Origin: Natronococcus sp. AD-5 | GTDB taxonomy: Archaea > Halobacteriota > Halobacteria > Halobacteriales > Natrialbaceae | Reading direction: 5' to 3' | NCBI RefSeq assembly: GCF_030734285.1 | Contig: NZ_CP132294.1 | Location: 3,162,001-3,226,000, forward strand | Length of the DNA: 64,000 nucleotides | Shown here: piece after piece, positions 34,645 through 41,682 of the stretch | Layout: each line of letters starts with the position of its first letter | How positions within the stretch are numbered: position 1 is the stretch's first letter | Program-made: the position numbers and the translations under genes | The notes under the pieces: model-generated | The model's input: only the letters and a program-made list of their open reading frames with translations | Database searches by the model: none | What the model was told of the DNA's origin: nothing

Positions 34645-36075
34645 TCAGTACGGAACGAGGTACAGTGCGACCGCCAGGAACGGGAACAGCGCTAGGAGCA
34701 CGGCGATGCCGTAGCCGAACATCTCGCGGGCCTTGATCTTCGTTATCGCCAGCAGCGGGATCGCCCAGAACGGGTTCAGCAAGTTCGTGTGCGCGTCGCC
34801 GACGGCGTAGGCCATCGTCGCGTGACCGAACGGGACCCCGTGGACTTCGGCCGCCTCGAGCACCGACGGCCCGAGGACGATCCACTCGCCGCCGCCGGAG
34901 GGAACGAACGCGTTGACGATCCCCGCCGCGAGCCACGCGATGACCGGGAACGTCTCCGGCGTCGAGATCGCGAGCAACTCCTCCGCGACGAGCGTCGCGA
35001 GCCCGGAGTCGGCCATCATTCCCTGGATGCCCGCGAAGAACGGGAACAGCAGGATGATGCCGGCGGCGGCGGTCGCTGCCTCGCCGAACCGCTCGCGGTA
35101 GCGCGCGGGCCGCTGGTACACGAGCAGGCCGACGAAGAGCACCGCGAAGTTGACGAAGTTGATGTCGAGAACGTCGAGTCCCGCGAAGACGAGGTTGTAG
35201 CCGACGACGGCAACGCCCGTCAGGGCGATGACGCCGCCGAGGACGCGGCTGTTGTCGATTCGCTCGGCCGGCACCGGCCCGTCGGCGGCGGACCCGGTAG
35301 CGGTTTCGGCGGCGGTATCGTCGGTCGCGCCGCCGTCGGTCGCGGACTCGAGGAGTTCGTCCTCGGAGACGTACTCCTCGATCCCCTTCGAGCGCTCCGG
35401 CGAGGGCGCGAGCAGGTAGAGTACGAGCGACGCGTAGATAATCGAGAGCGCCGCCAGCGTGAGCGCGAAGGGGTGGAGCACGGTCGTCGTGATCGGGACC
35501 GGATCCGCGACGATCCCCGCCTGGATGAACTCGTTTTCGGGGGTGGCGAGCAACAGCGGGGCGGAGCCGGACAGGCCCCAGTGCCAGGTTAACCCGAGAC
35601 CCATGTACGCGGCGACGCAAACCAGCGGGTAGTGGACCGCGATGCCGTTCTCGCGGGCCGTCTTCCCCATCTCGCGGGCGAGCACGGCCCCGAGGATCAG
35701 GCTCAGTCCCCAGTGAATCCAGCCGAGCACCATCGCGAAGACGCCGACCAGCACGACCGCCTGCTTGCCGTTCGACGGCAGCTCCGTCAGCCGCGTCAGA
35801 AACGCGTTCACGCGCGGATGGTACGCGACGACGAAGCCCGTCATCAGGATCAGCGTCATCTGCATGGCGAACTCGAGGAAGCTCCAGAAGCCCCCGTACC
35901 AGTGCTCGACCAGGTCGACCGGGCCCGACGGCGTCGCGACGAGACCGACGAGGTAGACGATGTACGTCAGCAGGATCGCGAAGAGGAACGGACTGGGCAT
36001 CCACCGTTCGACCCAATCGGCGAGCCGTTCGCCGACTCGTTCGAGCAGCGGCACGTTCGTGTCAGCAGTTGCCAT
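34645..36075 (-). CDS. Short-chain fatty acid transporter (AtoE family)
   Basis: A 476-residue membrane protein of about eleven segments. Characteristic AtoE pieces: ERWMPSPFLFAILLTYIVYL near the N-terminus, GWIHWGLSLILGAVLAREM, GLTWHWGLSGSAPLLLATP, and VNAFVPSGGGEWIVLGPSVL with DAHTNLLNPFWAIPLLAI in the C-terminal half. Bacterial AtoE moves acetoacetate and butyrate-like acids. A 45-residue acidic cytoplasmic insert follows APSPERSKGIEEYVSEDELL. TATA-like CATTTATTTTA lies about 28 bases upstream on the minus strand. Confidence 0.92.
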   Translation of the reverse strand: MATADTNVPLLERVGERLADWVERWMPSPFLFAILLTYIVYLVGLVATPSGPVDLVEHWYGGFWSFLEFAMQMTLILMTGFVVAYHPRVNAFLTRLTELPSNGKQAVVLVGVFAMVLGWIHWGLSLILGAVLAREMGKTARENGIAVHYPLVCVAAYMGLGLTWHWGLSGSAPLLLATPENEFIQAGIVADPVPITTTVLHPFALTLAALSIIYASLVLYLLAPSPERSKGIEEYVSEDELLESATDGGATDDTAAETATGSAADGPVPAERIDNSRVLGGVIALTGVAVVGYNLVFAGLDVLDINFVNFAVLFVGLLVYQRPARYRERFGEAATAAAGIILLFPFFAGIQGMMADSGLATLVAEELLAISTPETFPVIAWLAAGIVNAFVPSGGGEWIVLGPSVLEAAEVHGVPFGHATMAYAVGDAHTNLLNPFWAIPLLAITKIKAREMFGYGIAVLLALFPFLAVALYLVPY

Positions 36076-36097
36076 GGACGACGATCGCAGCGACGTG

Positions 36098-36108
36098 TAA
36101 AATAAATG
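36098..36108 (-). promoter_or_regulatory. TATA box of the fatty acid permease/MFS operon
   Basis: Minus-strand CATTTATTTTA about 27 bases before the ATG at 36075. The rest of 36109-36340 shows nothing I can name. Confidence 0.5.
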
Positions 36109-36340
36109 GTGGTAAACGGATCGGCGATTGTGGCGAACGGGAACCCGTCGGCCGATCGGCTTCTCGAATCGATACGTCGAGCCGTCTCCGGTTTCGGACC
36201 GCCACCGAGATTATCGGTCGTAATCCGGCACGTCGAAGGTGAGTGACGCACGGCAGACGGTACAATCGTCAGAACGAGACGGGGTACGCCCGCGATCGAC
36301 CGCGAGATCGAGCGAGATATCGAGCGAGAGCGGCGTCAGT

Positions 36341-36898
36341 TCAGGACTCGCCGCCGGGGAACCGGTGGTACTGCATCCCCTGGTGTTTCATCTCGTTGTG
36401 CTTCTCCTCGAGGAACGAGTACACCGCCCCGTGCGGCGCTCCGTCCAGGAGCATCTCGGCGGCGCTGCGGACGGCCTCCACCTGCGGCGGCGTACCGATA
36501 ATCCCCAGCGTCGAACCGTAGATGACGACGTTGGCGCCCGAGAGTTCCTCCATGAGCTCTCGGGTGCGGCCGCCTTCCCCGATGAGGCGACCCTTCTTTC
36601 GCTTCATGTCGTTCGTGTTGCGCGCGGCGGCGTCGATGTCGACCAGGTCGAACAGCATCATGTCGTCCTCGAGCAGCTGCAGCGCCTCCTCGGGCGGGAA
36701 GCCGCGACCGATCGCACGGACGATCTCGGGGCCCTTGAGACCGCGAACGGGGTCGCCGACGGTTTCGACGGCGACGGACCCGTTCTCCGAGTCGATGTCC
36801 AGTCGGACCTCGGCTTCCGCCTCGATCTCGCGCATCGTCTCGCCGCCCTCGCCGATGAGGACGCCGATGCGGTCCTGCGGAATCTTCACGTGCTTCAT
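36341..36898 (-). CDS. KH-domain RNA-binding protein (Dim2/Pno1-like)
   Basis: A 185-residue protein with two KH domains. The first starts MKHVKIPQDRIGVLIGEGGE, with the GxxG loop GEGG; the second has RKKGRLIGEGGRTRELMEEL with the same loop. It is the archaeal relative of eukaryotic Pno1/Dim2, which binds the 3' end of small-subunit rRNA during ribosome assembly together with Rio1-type kinases; a Rio1 gene lies 11 kb away at 47764. I use the ATG at 36898; the frame continues upstream but overlaps the divergent PAC2 gene. Confidence 0.9.
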   Translation of the reverse strand: MKHVKIPQDRIGVLIGEGGETMREIEAEAEVRLDIDSENGSVAVETVGDPVRGLKGPEIVRAIGRGFPPEEALQLLEDDMMLFDLVDIDAAARNTNDMKRKKGRLIGEGGRTRELMEELSGANVVIYGSTLGIIGTPPQVEAVRSAAEMLLDGAPHGAVYSFLEEKHNEMKHQGMQYHRFPGGES

Positions 36899-36985
36899 GC
36901 CCCACAATATTCGCTCGGCGAGGTTAAGGCCTTGGTCCGCTATCGACGGTGGAACAACTATACCCTGTTTCGACGTACCGTCCCT

Positions 36986-37747
36986 ATGGCGAGCGAACCT
37001 CGGTACGAGGTCTCCGTCTCGAGCGACGACTCCCTCGAGGGAACGCTCGTGGTCGGCCTCTCGAACGTCGGACTCGCGGGCCTCACCGCCGTCGACCACC
37101 TGATCCACCAACTCGAGTTCGAGCGGATCGGCCACGTCCGGGCTCGAAACTTCCCGACGATCACGCCGTTCGCGAACGGAACCCCGCGGCAGGCGGTCCG
37201 GCTCTACGCGGCCCCCGAACACGACTGCTGCGTTCTCGCCAGCGAGTTCGTCGTCCCGGTGTGGGCCGCGCCCACGTTCGCGGACGCCGTCCAGAACCTC
37301 GTCGCCTCGAGCGATATCGAGGAGATCACGATCTTTCACGGCGTGCCGGTTCCGCACGGTCCCGACGAGCACGCGCTCTTCTACGTCGCGACGCCCGAGT
37401 ATCGAGAGCGGCGACTCGACGACGCGGGGATCGCACCGCTCCGCGGGGGCGTCCTCGACGGCGTTCCCGGCGAGTTCGCGAACCGGAGTCTGATCGGCGA
37501 ACTCCCGCCGCTGGGGGCGCTCATTACGCCGATCCACCCGCCGGGACCGGACTTCGAGGCGGCGCTCCGGTTCCTGGCGTTTCTCCGCGAGGGCTACGGG
37601 CTCGCGGTCGAGGACGAACAGCTTCGCGAGCGCTCCGAGGCGATGAACAGGTACTACAGCGAACTCGCGGATCGGATCGAGACCCTCGAGTCGGAAGGAA
37701 TCGCGCCGGAGGACCGAAATCGCCCCGTCGATCGAATGTTCATGTAA
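36986..37747 (+). CDS. PAC2-family protein (proteasome assembly chaperone-like)
   Basis: A 253-residue soluble protein. The PAC2 signature is visible: LVVGLSNVGLAGLTAVDHLI near residues 20-40, IGHVRARNFPTITPF, EITIFHGVPVPHGPDEH, and FANRSLIGELPPLGALITPI. In eukaryotes the family helps assemble the 20S proteasome; its archaeal role is not firmly known. A C-terminal helix (YYSELADRIETLESEGIAPE) may form a coiled coil. The promoter region is shared with the KH protein gene; CTATACCCTG lies about 27 bases before the ATG. Confidence 0.88.
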   Translation: MASEPRYEVSVSSDDSLEGTLVVGLSNVGLAGLTAVDHLIHQLEFERIGHVRARNFPTITPFANGTPRQAVRLYAAPEHDCCVLASEFVVPVWAAPTFADAVQNLVASSDIEEITIFHGVPVPHGPDEHALFYVATPEYRERRLDDAGIAPLRGGVLDGVPGEFANRSLIGELPPLGALITPIHPPGPDFEAALRFLAFLREGYGLAVEDEQLRERSEAMNRYYSELADRIETLESEGIAPEDRNRPVDRMFM

Positions 37748-37777
37748 GCCGACGGCGGGTGTGAGACGAGGGCGGCG

Positions 37778-38305
37778 TTACGGTTGCCGCGAGCGAGCGA
37801 CCGTCTCGCCGAGTTTCGGAAACGAGAGCATCGAGAGGGTCGCGACGAGCGCCGCGGCGACGAGCGAGAGCGGCGGCGCTCCGACCGCGGCCGCGACCAG
37901 CACGCCGCCGTAAGTCGCCGCGAGAAAGACGCCGTTGTAGTAGACGATTCGCAGGGCGATCAACGCGAGGGAGAACGTCACCCAGCCGAGCGTCTCCGTT
38001 CTCACCGGCCGGATCGACCCGCCGCGAACGAGAGCTCCGACGAAGACCATCGTCGCCCACGCGACCAGCGCGGCCGACGTCACGCCGAAACTTCCGCCCC
38101 CGCCCGCCGTCGCGATGTACATCAACGCCGGCAGTCCCAGAATCGAAACCTCCGCGAAGATGGACGTCACGTCGTGGAGAAAACAGCCGAACCGGCTCTT
38201 CTCCATGCTCGTTATCGTCCCGTAGCCGTACCAGGACTGGCGTCTCCGGGTGTAGGCGGGACGCGTCCGCCTGCCGGGCGGACGAGCGCGGCGATCTCGG
38301 TCCAT
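37778..38305 (-). CDS. Small membrane protein, function unknown
   Basis: A protein of about 175 residues with four predicted membrane segments (for example VSILGLPALMYIATAGGGG, SAALVAWATMVFVGALV, WVTFSLALIALRIVYYNGV, and AAALVATLSMLSFPKLG). I do not recognise a family. Three starts are possible: 38314, 38305 and 38206. A minus-strand TATA (CTATTTATC near 38326-38334) lies about 26 bases before 38305, favouring that one. It would give an arginine-rich N-terminus of about 33 residues, while 38206 gives a compact 142-residue protein starting MEKSRFGCF. It ends 30 bases from the convergent PAC2 gene. Confidence 0.6.
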   Translation of the reverse strand: MDRDRRARPPGRRTRPAYTRRRQSWYGYGTITSMEKSRFGCFLHDVTSIFAEVSILGLPALMYIATAGGGGSFGVTSAALVAWATMVFVGALVRGGSIRPVRTETLGWVTFSLALIALRIVYYNGVFLAATYGGVLVAAAVGAPPLSLVAAALVATLSMLSFPKLGETVARSRQP

Positions 38306-38369
38306 GTCGATCACAACGGCTACGGCCGATAAATAGCCGGTGACTCGTCGAGCGTCGGACGTCGGCGGA

Positions 38370-38612
38370 CTACTCAGGAACCGACCGGAACCGGACCGAC
38401 TCCGGGAGCGCCTCGACGATCGCGACCGTCCGGTGGTCGTCGTCGGCGGTCGGGAAGTGGGCGCCGGGCCCTCGCCGCGGAGAACCGCGAAGGAGAAACC
38501 GCGAACTCGAGAGTAGGATCCGACCGTGGAGCGCGCCCCCGCCCCCGCCGAGGGCGTCGAACGCTGCCTCGAGGCGCGATATCTCGCCGAGGTCGTTCTC
38601 GATGAGGCTGGA
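38370..38612 (-). pseudogene. Truncated, decayed copy of the YfcE/MJ0936-type phosphodiesterase gene
   Basis: The minus strand reads LGEISRLEAAFDALGG, then a degenerate middle part, then GAHFPTADDDHRTVAIVE and ESVRFRSVPE before a stop. This matches the intact gene at 45781-46281 (DGEISGLEAAFDSLGGE, GAHFPTVDDDHRTVAIVD, ESVRFHALE). DNA identity is high over the last 95 bases of the gene. About 100 bases holding the GHHHQ metal-binding part are deleted, and the N-terminal part with the first metal ligands and the start codon is lost. The remnant cannot be active. It suggests an old duplication, or a xenologue that decayed. Confidence 0.8.
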
Positions 38613-39084
38613 ACCTAACCAGTAGTCGGTCTCTTTTGCGATGTCAGGACCTCCGTAAAACAGTTCGCTCGTGATCGGGCTCCGTGACGCTACAGAAAAG
38701 CGAGAGCGAAAGGAGGCGGTCGAACGCTCCCGCGAGGCGTACGATGCGCCGGGAGATCGTCTTGTCTTTTACGTCGATCTCTCCGGGGGAGCCGAAGGCG
38801 CGCGTAAAACCGGAGAAGTCCGAAATCGAAAACGACCGCGGTCAGAACGGTAGCGAGGGCGAGAAACGCCGTTACGTCAGCGAACTAGTACAGCGGGGTC
38901 GCTGCGACCGCTTCCGACGGACGGACTTACCGATTCGGCCTGGCGTCGTCTTACCGTTCAACGGAACATTCGACGAGAGCAACGGTACTCGGGTAGCGCC
39001 GGAACGAATCGTTCTCGAGCTGGCGACGGCGTTACGGGATTTACAGAAGCATCCGCGTCCCCTCAGACACTCGTTATCGGTCCC
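38613..39084. other. Region without a supported gene
   Basis: About 470 bases next to the phosphodiesterase remnant. Open frames exist on the plus strand but have arginine/serine-rich, shadow-like translations. The DNA is AT-richer than nearby genes. It may be further debris of the event that left the pseudogene. Confidence 0.4.
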
Positions 39085-39678
39085 TTATCCGCCGTTTTCG
39101 TCCTCAGCGTCGCCGTCTTCTCCGTTACGCGAATCGACGCATCGAGCCGTCACCCTGAACAGGTTCAATCGTGTGCTAAACACTTGCGTATCGGTACCGA
39201 ACTCGTAGGATGCGTCAGTCTCGAGCGCCCCGCGGGTGAACACGAGCATCGTCGAGTGAACCTGCTCGTCCCCGAACTCGGAGCGAACGACGTATCCGGT
39301 GTACTCGTCGGGCTGCGTCAGAACGGGGACCGTTTCGTCGTTCGGCAAACGGAGAATCTGGACCACGATCGGTGCGGGAAGTCGATCGATGACCCGGATC
39401 GCGAGTCCCGGACGGTAGTCGGTCAGCGACACGAGCACTAACTGGTCGGGTTGTGGACACTCGGCGTCCGCCGTAGACGGATCCCCAGTCTCGCCCGCGT
39501 CCGGAGATTCCTCGGTAGTCTCGGCGCTCTCGTTGCCCAGCGCGGAGGATCCGACGACCGATGCGCCGGCGGCTACCGTTCCGCGTTTTATCGCCCCGTT
39601 CGCGGAACCGGCCGCTGGGGTCTCCGATCCGTCCTCCCTGTTCGTTTTCCGATCGCCTGTCGGGTTCCACTCCGTCAT
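39085..39678 (-). CDS. Secreted-type protein, tandem paralogue 1 of 3
   Basis: A 197-residue acidic protein starting MTEWNPTGDRKTNREDG. After about 30 polar residues comes AIKRGTVAAGASVVGSSALG, which looks like a weak Tat-type signal with KR in place of RR. The C-terminal 110 residues are the family domain: VVQILRLPNDETVPVLTQPD, EYTGYVVR, then TQVFSTRLNLFRVT. The same order of motifs occurs in the next two genes upstream. An in-frame ATG at 39816 would add 46 residues but looks non-coding. No known domain recognised. Confidence 0.65.
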   Translation of the reverse strand: MTEWNPTGDRKTNREDGSETPAAGSANGAIKRGTVAAGASVVGSSALGNESAETTEESPDAGETGDPSTADAECPQPDQLVLVSLTDYRPGLAIRVIDRLPAPIVVQILRLPNDETVPVLTQPDEYTGYVVRSEFGDEQVHSTMLVFTRGALETDASYEFGTDTQVFSTRLNLFRVTARCVDSRNGEDGDAEDENGG

Positions 39679-39834
39679 TCGTGTCTCCCCTCGATGATTG
39701 ACTCCCGTACCGATGCGGCTCGTCTCGAGCGATCTCTTCTCGGTATCCGCGTCGGACCCGTCACGATATCCAGACCGAACGGATCTGACGGCGAACGTTC
39801 GATCAAAGTAACGCAAAATATGGTGTGGTAGTGC

Positions 39835-40164
39835 CTATTCTAACGTCGTCTCGAGGAGGTTCAGCTCCGAACTGAACATCGACGCGTCTTCGCCGAGCGT
39901 TCCGCTGTCGTCGTCGTCCAGGGTGTCGTCACGGAGGAACAGAAACGTCGTGGGAGACAATGGGGCCTCATCGCCGTTGTACCGGATGACGTAGCCGTTG
40001 TATTCGTCGGGCTGAGAGATCTCCGGAATGGTCTCATCTTCGGCGGTCTGTAGGATGTTCACCGTCGTACTCGTTTCGATGTCCGAGACGACGTCGAATT
40101 CCGATCCGGCCTGGTAGTCGTACGAGAACGTCAGTACTTGTCCGTCACCGTCATCTTGCACCAT
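39835..40164 (-). CDS. Tandem paralogue 2 of 3, domain only, no signal peptide
   Basis: A 109-residue acidic protein. It starts MVQDDGDGQVLTFSYDYQAG and carries the family motifs EDETIPEISQPDEYNGYVIR, TTFLFLRDD, and EDASMFSSELNLLETTL. It begins two bases after the stop of the Tat-exported paralogue at 40167, so the two are translated together. It has no signal peptide and no membrane segment: either it stays in the cell, is exported with its partner, or is the second half of a formerly single two-domain gene. Function unknown. Confidence 0.65.
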   Translation of the reverse strand: MVQDDGDGQVLTFSYDYQAGSEFDVVSDIETSTTVNILQTAEDETIPEISQPDEYNGYVIRYNGDEAPLSPTTFLFLRDDTLDDDDSGTLGEDASMFSSELNLLETTLE

Positions 40165-40166
40165 TA

Positions 40167-40673
40167 TTACTCACCTCCGCTTTCGTTACCTGCAGTTTCG
40201 TTATCTGCGGTTTCGTTATCTGCGGGCTCTTCACCGTCGCCGGCAGCCTCTACTGACGTGCTGAGGAGGTTCAGGTCGGAACTCAGCACCGACGCGTCTT
40301 CGGCGATCGTCCCGCTATCGCCATCGCTTAGTGACGCCCCGCGAATGTACAGGAACGTCGTGATTCCTCCCGACTCGCCGCCGATGTTGTAACGGATGAT
40401 GTGCCCGTTCCACTCGTCGGGCTGTGAAATCTCCGGGACAGTTTCGTCATCGACCTGTAGTGTGTCGACCGTCGTACTCGTTTCGAGCCGTGCGAGGACG
40501 TCGAAGTCCGCTCCGGGATAGTAGTTGTCCGCGAAGACCGCCACTTCTTCTCCGTCCTGTGCACCTGCTACGCTCGTGCCGATGGTGGCCGTTCCCAGCG
40601 TGAGCGCACCAGCCGCGAGGGCACTCTTCGCCATGAACGACCGTCTCGACTCGCCTGTCTGTTCTTGCTTCAT
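40167..40673 (-). CDS. Tat-exported tandem paralogue 3 of 3, with sequon-rich tail
   Basis: A 168-residue protein. The N-terminus holds a clear Tat signal, SRRSFMAKSALAAGALTLG, ending near the AGAQ cleavage region. The domain follows: TVDTLQVDDETVPEISQPDE, WNGHIIRYN, TTFLYIRGA, EDASVLSSDLNLLSTSV. The C-terminal tail is a repeat of NETAD units carrying N-glycosylation sequons; in DNA it is three 15-base copies at 40181-40225. It is the first gene of the three-gene set. No fold assigned; probably a small beta-rich exported protein. Confidence 0.7.
   Translation of the reverse strand: MKQEQTGESRRSFMAKSALAAGALTLGTATIGTSVAGAQDGEEVAVFADNYYPGADFDVLARLETSTTVDTLQVDDETVPEISQPDEWNGHIIRYNIGGESGGITTFLYIRGASLSDGDSGTIAEDASVLSSDLNLLSTSVEAAGDGEEPADNETADNETAGNESGGE
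40181..40225 (-). repeat. Three 15-bp in-frame repeats (NETAD units)
   Basis: TTTCGTTACCTGCAG, TTTCGTTATCTGCGG and TTTCGTTATCTGCGG lie head to tail. On the coding (minus) strand they give Asn-Glu-Thr sequons. A related sequon repeat occurs at 44405-44510 in another exported protein. Confidence 0.7.
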
Positions 40674-40769
40674 TCTCTCACGCCCCTATCGGGACGTAAG
40701 GGCCTTGGTGGGATGTTCGAATAAACGCCGCCGACCGTTTCATCCCGTATCGGTTAATTTGCTACGGCT

Positions 40770-40904
40770 GTGAGTATTCACGAGCTGTCAGTTACTGAAG
40801 AGATACTTTATGAAGCGCGTGCCGTTTTCGCGCTTGCAGCGATACTGATAGTTCTGTACGTAAACGAGCTAATTGGCACTGATTTATCGTGGAACTGTCG
40901 GTGA
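40770..40904 (+). CDS. Possible 44-residue single-span membrane peptide
   Basis: A GTG-started frame reading VSIHELSVTEEILYEARAVF and then ALAAILIVLYVNELIG, with one strong membrane segment and a short polar tail. It lies in an otherwise gene-poor kilobase. TTAATTT lies too close upstream to be its TATA box, so expression is doubtful. It may be a remnant of a larger membrane protein. Confidence 0.2.
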   Translation: MSIHELSVTEEILYEARAVFALAAILIVLYVNELIGTDLSWNCR

Positions 40905-41682
40905 TGAAACAGTACCGGCACAGTTCACCTTCGAAAACGACGAATTAAATCGCGCGTTCGCGAAATACTGCGCACCACGAGGTGACGCCGCTTATCCGCG
41001 ACGTGACGTCCTGTACGGCTGGTTCACGGCTATTACCGGGGGAAAAGGGGTTTTTCAGAGGCGTAATAGTTCGTGGTGGCGTCCGATCGGTCGGCGCAAT
41101 CTGTCTCGTCTTCGCCGATCGAGTCGTCGACCGGACCGGTCCCGATGACCGGCCGCCGTAGAGCCGGAAATTGCCACATTTCGGGCAAACGATTGGAAGG
41201 TGAAAGAGTCGGTACGTGCGGCAATCGGATGGACGGGTTCGACGACAGTCACGCTTTACGAGAGAAGCGAACGAGGATCGCGTACACCGTCACGACCGAT
41301 TCTATTCTCGAACCGCCGGACGGAGTGCGTATTCCAGTAGACCTCAGCCGTAACCGTCAGAAGCGAGGAATTTCCGTAATCAGGCGGCGCCGACCCCGTT
41401 TCGGAGTCGAATTGTCGACCCGCGTGAACGGCGACGATACCGCACCGTTTTGTCTCGAATCTGTCGCATCTCGCGCTCGAGGAGTTCCGTCGATCGGAGT
41501 CTATCGTCGAGACGGCCGCGTGCGAAGTATCGGCGCGTCCGCTGCAGCACGCACCAGCCAAAGAAAGTACGCGTTTGAAACTGCAATTAGCGAGCGGCGA
41601 AGTAGTCCTACGCGACAATAGCGAACTACGCCGCAAACGGTAGTGGACTTTATTATTTCCGTCGTGTAAACCGTTCCCGACC
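40905..41682. other. Gene-poor region before the cupredoxin protein
   Basis: About 780 bases with no frame of convincing coding character. A short stretch near 40900-41040 reads VPAQFTFENDELNRAFAKYC, which looks more protein-like than its surroundings and may be the remains of a gene. Near the right end, CTTTATTATTT (41648-41658) is a good TATA candidate for the gene at 41683. Confidence 0.4.

Noticed and set aside
38684-39208. A 174-residue plus-strand frame
   Set aside because: It overlaps the end of a better supported minus-strand gene and its translation is typical of a shadow frame.
39835-40673. A frameshift splitting one gene into the genes at 40167 and 39835
   Set aside because: Each part has a complete copy of the domain, its own start, and a proper stop, so two adjacent paralogues is the simpler reading.
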